Assembly: GCA_947579605.1 (NCBI GenBank) | Contig: OX388310.1 | Coordinates: forward strand, 3,348,001-3,412,000 | From: Athripsodes cinereus | Lineage: Eukaryota; Arthropoda; Insecta; Trichoptera; Leptoceridae | Length of the DNA stretch: 64,000 bases | Direction: 5' to 3' | Shown: piece after piece, positions 43,885 to 55,620 of the stretch | How positions within the stretch are numbered: position 1 is the first letter of the stretch | Layout: the number at the start of each line of letters is the position of its first letter | Translations under genes and position numbers: made by a program | Notes under the pieces: generated by a model | Database searches by the model: none | What the model saw: only the letters and a program-made list of their open reading frames with translations | Told to the model about the DNA's origin: nothing

Positions 43885-44065
43885 TTACAGGCATAAATGT
43901 GTTATTTCCTGAGCCACACCTCCCAAACCCCTCTCCCACGCAGGAATCCCCCCAAGTATCCACCGAGACCCAGACTCAAAGTTGTCAACCAGTCCTCACA
44001 GACACCAAGAGGGAAGCCAATTGACTACGGGGATCAGAGAGTAGTAACCCAGTCATTCAAATAAA
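43885..44065. other. GC-rich, C-rich island of unknown origin
   Basis: Balanced composition (CACCTCCCAAACCCCTCTCC, CACGCAGGAATCCCCCCAAG) stands out from its AT-rich surroundings and is followed by CAAATAAAG at 44058-44067. No frame or repeat family recognised; a captured transcript fragment is possible. Confidence 0.35.
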
Positions 44066-44280
44066 GTTACAACAAACACGTTTACAAAAAAGAACACTTA
44101 AAATCAATTAAGAGTTATGAGTCAATGAAAATAAAAACAAAAATTCAAAAATAAAAAATAAAAAAAAACAACAACAAAAAATACACTTCTCAGCAGTATA
44201 CAACTAGATAGGATTCAGTCATAATGACATATTATATTAATTGTAATAAAATTTAATTAATCTATCTTTCTATAAGTGCC

Positions 44281-44410
44281 CTCAAATCGTATCCTACGTG
44301 GGGTAAGCAGAAAAAACGGACGCCATATATATGTATGTATCCTTAGATACTTCTTTAACAATTTTTACATTCATACAATTTCTCATAAACGTGTGATTTC
44401 TCTGCTAAGT
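44281..44410 (-). pseudogene. RTE-like LINE 3' end fragment
   Basis: CCCTCAAATCGTATCCTACG, GTGGGGTAAGCAGAAAAAAC and ATTCATACAATTTCTCATAA correspond to 36324-36430. Strongly decayed. Confidence 0.6.
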
Positions 44411-44419
44411 AAGTAAGTC

Positions 44420-44608
44420 TCAGCTGCGTGTTATTAACATGAAAGCCGTCCACTCAATAATGCCAACAAAAAATTAAGACATTGAAGATGGATGGCAGAA
44501 CTCATCGTTGAATTTAAGATGTACAAAATCTCTACTTTTTGAACATCTGCCTTTTACAGGACACTTGAAAACTTAACGAAAATAGAAAGATACCAATTTT
44601 TTACCGAG
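44420..44608 (-). repeat. SINE-X copy, 3' tail missing
   Basis: It directly abuts the RTE-like fragment at its tail side. Blocks CATGAAAGCCGTCCACTC, GGCAGAACTCATCGTTG and GCCTTTTACAGGACACTTGA. Confidence 0.65.
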
Positions 44609-45830
44609 ATTTCTATGGTACGTGGAAATTACACCGATACCTTACCACATACAATAATTTGGAAAAAGTGAGATCCGTGGACGTATTCTGTATGTCCAGG
44701 AGCCACAGTAGACAGTAATGATAATTATATTTTGTTTTGTTGTTATTTTTTTCTCTTTCTGTGTTTTGTAATATACTGGCATTTAAAAAGAACCATGAAA
44801 TCAAAGAGGGGTTGATTATGTACAATAATTAAGTTGAATCCTTATTGTATTATATTTTGTAAAATTTTATTTGTATGTTGCCCATTTTTATGAATAATAA
44901 AAAAAACAGACTGACTAAATGTGTGTTTGAATTAACAGCTGAAATTCATATTTTTATTCAAATACCCATTTGTAATATCATCTTAAACACAGTGTCGAAA
45001 GGCATAAATTTATAAATGTTTAAATAACGCAGACGGAAAAGGCTCTAAGTACCTAATAAGTCTTAAATTACACAACAATAATAGAGTTCAAAGAGCGCAG
45101 TGCCGCTTGCGATGAAAACCGGTTAGATAACAAACAATGCGAGAAAACTTTTCGCCCGATGATTTATCTCGAAACTCAAAGGCATTGTTTTTATTTTAAT
45201 AATTCAAGTAACAGCTTTATATTGTAAAAATGGCACTCATTTATTTATTCATTTGCCCTTCCACGTTTTCCTTGTGAACACAGGCCTGATTCTCGAATAA
45301 TAATTTTGTGTAATTAAAGAAACCTTTTTCTGCGGCATTTCTAATTCCTTGGTGACAAAATATATTCAAAACATGACGCAACAAGGACTAAGATGTTTCT
45401 GTGCTCTATAAAATAAGTAAATAAAAAGGTCGAGTGACCTATACAAATATTTTTTTGTATCATAGCCTGTAAAAGAGACAAAAATGTTCCTCGGTATGAG
45501 TTCACAGGCGTTCCAAATTATGAAAAAAAACTATAAATTTTAATCTCAATAAAAAATTAAAGACAATCACGGCCAAAGTGCTTTTTAACATTTAAAGGAA
45601 CTGTTAATTAATATTACTGGCGGTTTCACCGCAAAGAAATGCTATTTTTTAAATTATAAATTACAATTCGCCACATAATTACATCCTTTTCGGAGAAAAG
45701 AAAGTAGATTCTCTTGTATAAATCATTTTTATAATTACAAGCGAATTCCTTGCCTGAATAGTTTTTATTAACTTGAGATAATTTTTATTATACTTTATAA
45801 ATAATTTTCAAGATTTTTTTCATAATTAAT
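44609..45830. other. Unassigned AT-rich DNA
   Basis: A possible LINE-type tail (GAATAATAAAAAAAAC) near 44891; otherwise nothing seen. Confidence 0.4.
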
Positions 45831-45962
45831 CTACTACTATACCATCACAGTATATCTCACAGCAGACCAAAAATAAAGACATTCAGAATGGTTGGCAAAC
45901 CACATCGTTGAATTTAAGATGTAAAATATGTTTATAACACTTGACTTTTACAGGACACAAAA
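45831..45962 (-). repeat. SINE-X copy with internal deletion
   Basis: Tail CTACTATACCATCACAGTAT; the middle (CATGCA to the accumulated C/T block) is missing. GAATGGTTGGCAAACCACATC remains. Confidence 0.65.
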
Positions 45963-46995
45963 CTGAAATAATCTTTTAACAATAACAAATATAAACGAAT
46001 ACAAGCAAACCATTTACATAGTACTTCAATATTCTATAAGAGAACAAATCATAAAAAAAAAAACAAATAAACGTACTCCCTACAAATTGCATTCTTTTAT
46101 TTTCTCTATCATGTTTTGATATCATCAAAAGTTATTGCACCTTTTTTTATTATATAAATAGTGTTGCCAATCTAGCAGGTAAAATTTCCTGAAAACATTT
46201 CGCCGCCTTATTACAGAGGTGACTCTTTTTATTGCCATGCGAAAATATGTTTTTTCCCTATTTTTTCTCCCAAATAACAGCAGTTTTATCGACATTTTAC
46301 TGTCGGAGTTTAAGAAGTTGAAATCATAAACATAAATTTATTCTATTATTATATTTTTCCATTTGTATTCCTATGAACTGAATAACGGTTGTGAGTTCTT
46401 TACTGCGGAAATAATACAGTGAATATTTGAAGGGCTGTTTAATTTTGAAGACTTACAGCCGATTTCATATAGGTAAAGGGGCTGTCATTTAAAGTCCGTA
46501 ATGTCAAAATTTTATTGATTACTATGAGTAACCTACTACGGTTACCAGTTTAAGTTTTTATGCAAAAATTAAAACAGAAATTTTCTTTTTTACGGAACCG
46601 AATATTAGTCTCGTAAAATATGTGAGAAAAATAATACAAATATTTACAGCTTTTGTTATCTTTAATTCAACCGTTTTTATCAATGTTCATTTATTTTGCT
46701 GTTTATTAATTTTATACAGCTTAACATAAGCTTTCATTACACAAAATATAATATACAAAAAATATTACTTTACACTTTAACATTTACAATATAAATAAAA
46801 TATTAAGAATTCAATAAACAAACCCAGCAGGAAGACTTTTATTATAGAGTAGAAAGGAAATCAGAAGTAAAAAACTCCCCAGTTGTCAAATTAAAACCCA
46901 GCATTTCAAACCAAAAATCTAATATTAGTTCAACTTTTGAGGCAATAATTGGTGTTTAGAATATTTGCTAATCTGTTAATTATTTAACCGGATTT
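45963..46995. other. Unassigned AT-rich DNA
   Basis: No signature seen. Confidence 0.45.
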
Positions 46996-47172
46996 GGGTG
47001 CGGATAACATTGCGAATTGGCTCTAGGCTGGCTTAAGTGATCACTTTCGGTGTTCTTGGACAACGTTGACGTTGGGTAATGTAAGCGTTGGGACACTTTT
47101 CTCATTTCTTCCGATTACATTTTGCACAATTTTGCATTTTGTAAACATGCATCTCCAAGTGAGATAACTGAT
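46996..47172. repeat. Repeat Y copy 2, with one half inverted
   Basis: The tail part (CGAATTGGCTCTAGGCTGGC to TTTCGGTG, 46996-47042) is forward, while the head part (GCGTTGGGACACTTTTCTCA to CATCTCCAAGTGAGAT, about 47080-47166) is reversed, with a 35-bp spacer. Confidence 0.6.
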
Positions 47173-48291
47173 TGACAATGAATTGGAGTTAATAGATTAG
47201 AAATATTATCTGAAACAAGCTGAAATATTTTCTACATTAGTCCCGACGGTCAAACAAATGTTCGCGAAAAACAATGGTCGCTGATGGGAAACCTTCACAA
47301 TGCATTATATTAAAAAGCTCTCGTTCATTCTCATTAGCTTAGCTCGTGTAGTATAATGAGAGAAATTACAAATCCTGAAAATGTTTCCTTTTTCATGAAT
47401 GATAAAAAGCGAAGCGAAAATCTTTTCAGATTTTATTTTTATTATTTTTTCGTCTTCTTTTTCTTATTACTCCTATCCCGTACAGAAGAACTTTTGTATT
47501 CACGTAAACCTCAAAAATATTTTATAGGCTGCGAAGAATACATTTTCATAAGGTATTATTATTTTATTTTTTTTTGAAAAAAAATGTATGGGGTAGATTT
47601 ATTGTTCGGTCAAAATTTTATGTTTTTTTTTTCTTCTTTTGAAATTTTTATAGCACAGGTAATTCTAATTTAACGGAACTTTTTTCATAACTTTTAAAAT
47701 TTATTGTTAAAAGCTTCATTACTCTTTATTAGACGGTTAGATAATTATAGTAATAAACATATATTAATATATATAGCGGAATTTTTTTAAGTGGCAATTA
47801 TTTCTGTGGTAGGTAATAAACTAAGATTGTTTTACCTTTAAATACAATGAACAAAACTTTTTTGCCTATTAAAAGCAGAAAGTAAAGCCAACGGATACAT
47901 TTTTTATTGTAAGCTTATATTTGATGAATTGAAAATGGTAATTTATAACTAATTAATGCAAATATAAAAATATGAGTCATTTTTTTTCATTTAATTCATT
48001 TAGTTTATATATCGTTTGTTGAAAATTTTTGGAAAATTCAGAAGGCAGGCTGAAGGAAGAATCTGAAACTTTAAATCGATAGATTTTATTATTGATTTCT
48101 CCCGCTGTCGATTTTATTCACCTTCACAACACAAGTATATTGCTTGCTGTAATTGTATTTAGGGTATATTAAGGCGTATTACAAATGCAAATTAATCTTT
48201 ATAAAAAAAATTAAACACTACATCTCGATTGTTTTTCATTGCATTAATAATTTTGCTTATCTACCCTTTAACATTCATTACTATTAATACT
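47173..48291. other. Unassigned AT-rich DNA
   Basis: A 73-codon Phe/Tyr-rich frame at 47356-47577 has no recognised family; nothing else seen. Confidence 0.4.
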
Positions 48292-48445
48292 TATATACCA
48301 TCACGGCATATCCCACAAGTGAGGAAACCAACAAGCTAATTGAACTCAGTAAGCATACAGATTGTCCCCTCCGAATCCATAAAATATATAATTGGTACAT
48401 TCAGGTGGTGGTGGTGGTGGCAAACTTTTATCTGAATTATAAACG
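48292..48445 (-). repeat. SINE-X copy with a GGT microsatellite
   Basis: Tail ACCATCACGGCATATCCCAC; CATACAGATTGTCCCCTCC; then TGG repeated six times (48404-48420) at the position of the GGATGG block, and CAAACTTTTATCTGAAT. Confidence 0.6.
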
Positions 48446-49109
48446 TTAATTGTCATTAACATAAGTGGGGTTTTTCGAGTACCTCCCTTCAAACATTCAA
48501 TAGTTATTAGACTTTTAAATGTTTTATAAACATTTAAATATTATTTTATCTCGTGTTTTAAATTGTTATATTAATTTTCTCAATTGTTGATTTTCCTTCG
48601 AATTTTTGAATAACTTTTATTTTCTTTTAATTTTCTCAATTGTATATTGTTGATTTTCATTTGAATTTATGAATACGTAAACGCAAAAAATATTTTGTCT
48701 AATTTCGACATTTGATTCTACTGGTAACATTTATATATGTTTTTTTTTTTTGTTAAAACTCTGATTGTTGTGAATCCCACATGCTTGACTCTATTGTTTA
48801 TTGAAAATGATTGTAATTAGCATACTGGTAATAATAGGGGTCTTTGCTGGTCCACTTTATTATATTTATTAGACAATATTAAAGTGTCGATTACGTGTCA
48901 AAGCACCTCAAGGACACTGTAAAATTTGTAAATTCTAGGACATTAGATCCGCGTCATATTGTAAATATAGATAAATACATAAATAAATGAGAAATCTCGG
49001 ATACATAAAGGTATCCACATTAATTATGTAAAACAGAATACAATATTTAAAGTCAAGAATGTAAAACAGAATGCAATATTTAAAAGTAATTAGTAAAATA
49101 AAAAGTTTT
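48446..49109. other. Mostly unassigned; LINE-type tail near 48840-48990
   Basis: AAATATAGATAAATACATAAATAAATGAG near 48960 looks like the tail of a plus-strand LINE; no coding part. Confidence 0.35.
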
Positions 49110-49277
49110 TAGGTCCCTTCTGAATGTCTTAAGATCTGAGGTAATCCATTCCAGAGGTTGGGTCCCGCCACAGAAAAGGCTCTATCCCCGTAATTTGTTA
49201 AATTTTTCCTCTGCAGAGCTACCAACTCCAAGGACACACTCTGAGCAGATCTCAAGGCACGGCAATATAAACTGGGG
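49110..49277 (-). pseudogene. 5'-truncated LINE C-terminal fragment (CR1/L2-like)
   Basis: The minus strand reads LRSAQSVSLELVALQRKNLT, then YGDRAFSVAGPNLWNGLPQI, the classic last segment of CR1/L2-type ORF2 proteins. The 5' edge runs into a perfect palindrome at 49278-49323. Confidence 0.75.
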
Positions 49278-49323
49278 CATCCTCATTCAGTGCCTTATGT
49301 TTATAAGGCACTGAATGAGGATG
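49278..49323. repeat. Perfect 21-bp palindrome at the LINE 5' junction
   Basis: CATCCTCATTCAGTGCCTTAT, loop GTTT, and its exact reverse complement. The arm next to the LINE seems to be LINE coding (KALNEDAP on the minus strand). Confidence 0.85.
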
Positions 49324-49384
49324 TTAGTTTTAACATACACACTTTGTACTGCACTCTAGCCTTATGGTTTTGTACTTATGGTTT

Positions 49385-49487
49385 TGAACCACTTATGGTT
49401 TTGTATTATTCTGATCAACATTATTTATAATATGACTGTTTGTATCCCTGTTGAAGATGTAAATAAATAAATAAATAAATTACATTT
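49385..49487 (+). repeat. LINE-type tail with (AAAT)n
   Basis: CCCTGTTGAAGATGTAAATA followed by AAAT units, the usual ending of a plus-strand LINE; no coding part. Confidence 0.4.
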
Positions 49488-50669
49488 CAACAAATTATAA
49501 TATTTGAATCTGCTTCAGCCCACTTCCTGTTAATGTCTGTTCTACTGTAGTTAGCTTTTCAAAGACTCTATACACAATACCAAGTATTTCCTTTATAATA
49601 TTCTACGCTTCCGTACGATAAAAAGAGCGCCTATATTATTATTTTTAACAGTTCAATGAATCAAATTTTTGATAAAGCACATACTTAAATACACAAAATA
49701 TTTTTTTTAATATAACCTACCTCTTTTATTAAATATTTTCTTTTGTAAATTAAATATAAATCACCAACCATATTTGATTTTATAATATATGTAGATTTGA
49801 ATAGAATTTTAAATGTTATTGAAAAATAACTTATATGGTACATTTATTAGTATTTTTTTAAGAATGCTTTATTTTCTTAGCTTCCAAAGATTGTTTTTAT
49901 CGACACAGTGTTTTTCACATGCGGGATACTTTAACAGATATAACGGTCATTTAATTATATAAACGGCAAGCTTAACTATTTTTTTTTCATTCCTTTACCT
50001 ACAGAAATTCTAAGAATGATTATTTTTCGAGCAACATATACATTGTCTACACTCAGTAGAAAAGAATTCAAACAAACATTTTTTTTTACTACAACTAGGA
50101 AAATTAATCAAGAGTTTTTGATAAAGTTTAAACAAAACAGTAAAACGTACACGAAGTTAAATAGACATATTATATAATTTTTACACTAGAAAGAGTGAGA
50201 GAGAGGTGGAAAAGTTATACATTATGCCTGTGTACGTAAGCTTTTGGATCAAAAAAGGGAATAATACTCGGTCAAACAATATAGCGGAGCCCTTATTTAA
50301 ACTGCCAACATACACAACATAATATAAGCTCTGCACACAAAAAGTTTATAATAAAACATACTTTACAGACATATCTGTAGAAAGTATAACAAATATTTAT
50401 TTATATAGGTACTACATACACAAAATTTGAGAATATATTTTTTTTTATCAACAGTGCTTTTGAATAATGTAGCATTGTGTTGGTTTTTTGATATAATATT
50501 TTGTCATTATTTTGGAACGAGGGTTTATTTTAAGAAAAATCATTGTTCAATTTATAAAAGATCTACATTTATATGTTTTGTAATGGAGATACATTATTCA
50601 AACGTCTCAAGTAGACGAATTAAAATACAAACACTCAAATTCCACATTCCTCAATACTCTCTTTATTGC
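49488..50669. other. Unassigned AT-rich DNA
   Basis: No signature seen. Confidence 0.45.
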
Positions 50670-50785
50670 TACTACTTTCTAATCGCATGTAATAAACATG
50701 CAGATTGTCCTTTTCGTCCCTTAGGAAAAATCATCTAGAATGGGTAGCATGCTGCACCACTGAATTCTAAATGATAATTTTCTTA
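50670..50785 (-). repeat. SINE-X copy, partial
   Basis: ATGTAATAAACATGCAGATTG, TCCTTTTCGTCCC and GAATGGGTAGCATGCTGCAC. The tail is lost. Confidence 0.5.
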
Positions 50786-51659
50786 CACACGTGAGGTTTT
50801 ACTAACATCTACTACTTAAGTAAGACATTTTTCAAGTTGTTTTTGGTTCTGAGTGTTACATGTAGGTATATGTGTGTACTGTAGTGTTTATTCGTGTATC
50901 GTCGCCTTAGTACCCATAATACAAGATTCAGACCTCATTATTAATAATTAACTCTATACACCAATTTATGTAAAAAAAAATCAACTAGTTCGAGTTTCAC
51001 TACTTTTTTTAATCGATTGACTTGGTTTCGACTTACAAAGTTTGACAATGACTTTGTCAGTCGCAAACAGATCACTAAATTATTAAAAAAAGTATTAAAC
51101 TGTTTTTTATACCTACATAAATTCATATTCTAGTTTGCCAATAGTTCGATCTGTGTTAAATTGTCTAATACATGTTACGTCATGATATTCAAGACGAATG
51201 CACAATTTGACAAAATAGACACACAAGTATTTATTTGGAAAACATTTGGTACAAAAATCAATCGTATTTTTCTGATACCGTTATTCTTTTTAGAATAATA
51301 TTATGAACTCGTTTCACGGTGTCTATCTGCACGACAAAATTTCCACGACATTGGAATAAGTGAATTGGATGGAAACAAATCGATCCAAGATATCCAATGC
51401 CTTATCTATAATATATATTGCAGTATTCACTTTATTTGTATGTACTGATTGGAAATGTGATCTGAGGAATATTATGTACATAGTCATAGGACTATCAAAG
51501 ACTTTGACTTCTGCATCTCCTTCCAAAGACACTTTGCTTCAATAGTAGGGATGAAACGAATGTTCCGAAACTAATATTTATATAAAAAAATTATATTGAA
51601 AACATAAAAATATTAAGATTAAAACACAAATATATCCTGTAAAATTGAAATAAATAAAC
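50786..51659. other. Unassigned AT-rich DNA
   Basis: No signature seen. Confidence 0.45.
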
Positions 51660-51755
51660 AAACAAGACAACCAGTACACTAACTAAGTGTTATAATCATG
51701 CAGATAATTTACGCTGTGCCACAAGATATTCAGAATCCAAAGCGGATTCTGAAAA
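51660..51755 (-). repeat. SINE-X copy, heavily diverged
   Basis: AAGTGTTATAATCATGCAGA and TACGCTGTGCCACAAGATATTC resemble the central blocks; both ends are absent. Confidence 0.4.
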
Positions 51756-51761
51756 ATTTAG

Positions 51762-52064
51762 AGAAATAAATAAAACAAATGTTTTATTCTACTATTGATG
51801 GTTGAGTGAGCTGGAAGTACGGGTTTAAGGCCATAAGAAGAAGATTCTACTACTTGTATATTTGACGAGAGAGACTATTTTGTCTTGTTAGGACATTGTC
51901 AATCTGAGGAATATTATCAAAGAACTATCAAAGACTTTGACTGACGATTGACAATGTCCTAAGAATACGAAAGACGTCTCTCGTCAAATAAACAAATGGT
52001 AGAATAAAACACTTGTTATGTTTATTTCGCTATGGAATTCTGCTACCGAAACATCGACACAGTG
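51762..52064 (-). mobile_element. MITE-Q copy 3, longer and nested
   Basis: Here the outer block is at the right (CATAGCGAAATAAAC... read on the minus strand, ending CACTGTGTCGATGTTTCGG), so the orientation is opposite to copies 1 and 2. Inside are two inverted ACGAGAGAGAC...CATTGTCAATC segments, so the copy looks partly duplicated. Confidence 0.6.
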
Positions 52065-52214
52065 AATGAAAAATATAAAATCAAGGCAACTATGCAAATT
52101 CGATGAAATAAGACGCAGTAGTGGAGTTTTTAGAGTGTGCATTGAAACTTGGGAAAATTCATTATAAAAGCGTGCAGAAGGTTTTCACACCTTGCTAACA
52201 AATAATACTGGCAC

Positions 52215-52440
52215 TTCATTAAACATTGAAGGAGACCCACCGTCCACCCGGATACCGCAGAAGTCTGGGGACTTCCATTTATCCGATTTCTACGCTTAAC
52301 CAATCTTGTCCACACCGAAGGTGCCATTGTGGGAAGCCTGAAGGGCTGGCCGGCCAAAAACAACCCCGTATGTAGAATCTTTTGACTACACTCCTTCGAT
52401 GTCCCTCTAACCGAGAGAAGCATACAAAATAATAAAATGA
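52215..52440 (-). pseudogene. piggyBac-like transposase relic
   Basis: About 90 percent identical to 26285-26495 over 210 bp (GAAGGAGACCCACCGTCC, CTTGTCCACACCGAAGGTGC, CCGAGAGAAGC). The minus-strand YPGGRWVSFN corresponds to YPDGRWVSFN there. The segment after VSFN is absent. Confidence 0.55.
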
Positions 52441-53100
52441 TATTATACTTTAAATAACACACAGTTTACTTTTCACTTAGATTTATTCAAATCTCGAGCG
52501 CTTTCGTCAATGTTAATAAATTGACATACTTCAATTCTTAAACTTCATTGAACAATAAACATTTCAACTCATTCAAAACTTTAGACGTTATGATATCCGA
52601 CTATTTGCTTTAGAATCCAACCGGATCTCCATTATCTGGCCAAAGCACAATTCGTTTCATAACTAGTCGATAGATAGAATCAGACAATTTTACATCTATA
52701 TAGGTAGCAGGAAATGGTAAGAGATCACGATACGAAATGGAATGAGAAATGAAAAGGAATAATATATAACGTAACTTATTCCTGAAGTAGGTAACATAAT
52801 AATATGGAAAAGCTTCTTGTACATATGTATTAAGTAAGTTGTGCTTACTGAATTTGTTGCGCGTATCAAAGTGCTATGGATTTATTCTTCATATGTGAAT
52901 TTAACAAAACTACAAATTCTATTTAACTTTTTGACAGTTTTACTTGACAAGTACTTATAAATCGTCAAACTATAAAGCTCCTATTTGTTGAAATCAAAAG
53001 GTTCCTTCTAAATGTGAAAGGCGACATAAGTGTAATGGTTAACTTTATTCAAAATTTGTTTTTTACTTTACGAAAACCAAAAATAAAATTTGTTTACTTA
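52441..53100. other. Unassigned AT-rich DNA
   Basis: No signature seen. Confidence 0.45.
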
Positions 53101-53101
53101 T

Positions 53102-53120
53102 CCTACAGATAATCTGTAGG
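53102..53120. repeat. Short perfect hairpin
   Basis: CCTACAGAT, A, ATCTGTAGG; close to the larger palindrome downstream. Confidence 0.6.
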
Positions 53121-53171
53121 ATATTGGATTTTTTCAGAAACATATTAAGTTTTCTTATACTTTCTATGAGA

Positions 53172-53222
53172 ATTATTTTCTTGTACATATATCCGGCAGA
53201 GATATATGTACAAGAAAATAAT
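53172..53222. repeat. Perfect 22-bp palindrome at a LINE 5' junction
   Basis: ATTATTTTCTTGTACATATA TC (53172-53193), 7-nt spacer, and its exact reverse complement (53201-53222). The right arm is in the LINE coding frame (IYVQENN). Confidence 0.85.
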
Positions 53223-53372
53223 GGCAGAGGCCGACCAAGAGACGCATATATGGACCAACTGAAGAGTGATATGAACTGTGGCTCATACGTAGAGCTGAAA
53301 AGACTGGCGGAGAATAAAGACGAATGGAGAAGAAAAACCAAACTCGTTGCAGACCAATCCAATGGATTGTAA
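53202..53372 (+). pseudogene. LINE C-terminal fragment
   Basis: The frame reads NNGRGRPRDAYMDQLKSDMN, then VELKRLAENKDEWRRK, similar to the RGRPR-x-x-W-x-D-x-h...W...A-x-DR-x-x-WR ending of many LINE proteins. It ends at TAA (53370-53372). Not the same family as 36327-38054. Confidence 0.6.
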
Positions 53373-53463
53373 CTCATTATATACAAATATCCGTGGATAA
53401 ATTCTTGCTTTATTCCACATAATTTATATGCTAAGACTTAAATAAAGTTTTTCCTTCGACGTG

Positions 53464-53712
53464 CTACTATACCATCACGGCATATCCAACGAGTAGGATA
53501 GCCAGCAACTGACTGCGTATATAAAAAATGCAAATTGATCTTTTTGTACCAAGAAAAGAATAAGATGTTTAGGATACATGACATTCCTCATTGCTGAATT
53601 GTATTATGTTAATTAAGAGCCTTATGTAAGATTTTGATAAAACTTGCTTCCTACAAGACAATCTAAAACTTACAGAGAGAAAATACCATTATTTACAGAA
53701 GACTCCACGGGG
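53464..53712 (-). repeat. SINE-X copy, full length but diverged
   Basis: Tail CTACTATACCATCACGGCAT; 5' end ACAGAGAGAAAATACC and GAAGACTCCACGG. Confidence 0.65.
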
Positions 53713-54703
53713 TTTTCTTTTTTCTGATATTCTAAAATTTTATAAAACTTAAAAGTAGCACTAGTTACACAGTAGACTAAATATGCGAAGAGATATTTTA
53801 GATAGGTACTTTTAAGAGGAAATGCAAAAGTCGAGTATGAATGGAACAAATGTTATCAGGAGTCAAGATTGTAAAGGAGATTGAAAATACGAAAATAACT
53901 CGTTGTATCTATCTATAAAGATACTCCATGCTGTATTTAGTAGCTGATGTTGAAAAGATCGGATGCAGTCTGCACATTACGGTAGGATGAACATCAAACA
54001 ATAGGCAGACATTGTATCTGTTACATAGACAGAGATCGCAAAATCTACGCGATGGATATTACTGGATAAATACTTTCTAACTTAGATATACCAACTACAT
54101 ATTGGTCTTCTTTTTATCTTTGTATGTATGTAGGTTTATCCTTTTCATAGTGTTTATAAACGTGAAGATATGCAAATAACGCTCGAATGATTTTACATAA
54201 TACCTATATTATTATATGTCGCGAGAAAGTGATGAAAATCGAGGTTTGATCAAAGCCCTAAGAGTTATGGATTTGAATCAATTTACGTTTAAAGTCCTTT
54301 AATTGTTTTAGTGAATGTATGAAATAATATTTAATAGATATTAATTTGTTTTTTTTTTTTATCAAACGATTCATTAATCAATACAGAGTACCTACGTAAT
54401 ACAACATTAGTATGTAATTGAAACATAAATTATTCGTTCGAAACTAATTAACCAAAGAAATATATTCTAAAACGAAATGAATGTCCTTTAAAAAAAATTT
54501 AGAGTGCTGAACTAAATTAAATAAATAATAAAATTTATTCATTTACATCAAAACAAGTTGTTAAATCACCCCACAGAATTATAACTATAACATCTTCCGT
54601 CAATTGTCTCCATTAGAGATTTGACCAAATCTTTATTTTCATAATTTCTCTGCGACATTTTTGTTTCTACAGCAGTTTTATTCACAAAGAAAATCCGTCC
54701 CTA
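53713..54703. other. Unassigned AT-rich DNA
   Basis: No signature seen. Confidence 0.45.
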
Positions 54704-54705
54704 TA

Positions 54706-54868
54706 CACTGAGAAAAATAGTAACGAAATTTCACGATGAATCGCAAATGAAATCGCAAAGTTAATATTATAGATTCGTACTAATGAATTGTTTGTACTAT
54801 CTCTGGTCCTAATCCGATAGTACGTACCAATGATTCGTTGTGAAATTTCGATAGTATTTTTCTCGGTG
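54706..54868. mobile_element. 163-bp MITE with TA flanks
   Basis: Inverted ends CACTGAGAAAAATAGTAACG and CGATAGTATTTTTCTCGGTG continue into GAAATTTCAC/GTGAAATTTCG, about 29 bp with a few mismatches, flanked by TA on both sides. This is a Tc1/mariner-type non-autonomous structure. Confidence 0.7.
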
Positions 54869-54904
54869 TAGAGAACTGTTGAACTTAACATGTGTCTTAA
54901 ATAC

Positions 54905-55160
54905 ATCTCTATCACGACAAGTAGGATGAAAAATATACTAACTGCATAATAATAAACGTGCTTGTCAATAAAAAATGAGACATTCAGATGAACAATAGGC
55001 CTAGTCAAAACACATTAAAGCGTTTCACAAAACACGCTTAAATGTGTTTTGACTACGGGCCTAGTTTTTACAGATATTTCCTTCCTTCCCACTTTTTTAA
55101 ATACGGTACAAAACTTAGAAAAAAGTAGAAGAGCTTTCCTTGCTGGAAGACTCCACGGAA
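54905..55160 (-). repeat. SINE-X copy interrupted by a hairpin
   Basis: ATCACGACAAGTAGGATG and CATTCAGATGAACAATAG on one side, GTAGAAGAGC and GGAAGACTCCACGG on the other. Confidence 0.45.
54997..55065. repeat. Hairpin inserted in SINE-X
   Basis: CCTAGTCAAAACACATTAAAG, CGT...ACG, then CTTAAATGTGTTTTGACTAC: about 24-bp arms with a short loop; GGCCTAG at both outer edges. Confidence 0.6.
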
Positions 55161-55620
55161 ATATAATTATTATTGTTTTAAATTAAAACATTAAATTAAT
55201 ATTATAAGTACATTGTCAACTGAAGTATCGCATTTGTTGGAATACAGCACCCATTGAATTATTCTCGTTAAGATAACAATAATATACACTTATATTTATA
55301 ACAGCTACTTAAATATTAATCTTGCATTTCCAGTCGTGTTCAGTACAAGGATACTGCCTTCCGAAAAGGATTAAGTAAAAACAATGGACAGTTAAATGAA
55401 ATTATCAATATACATCAGGCGTCAGACGAAGCAATTTTACTAATAAAATAAATGATAATATCCCTGATAATTTTTTATTTAATTCAATATATTTTTGAAA
55501 GCTAAATAAAGTTAAAAATAGAAAAAAGAAAGAAAAGAATGTCGGGAAATATAGTGTTTGTTAATGCCATTTTTAACATTTGTTTTTGAAATATATTTTT
55601 TTGTTAAATATTAACATACA
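55161..55620. other. Unassigned AT-rich DNA
   Basis: No signature seen. Confidence 0.4.
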
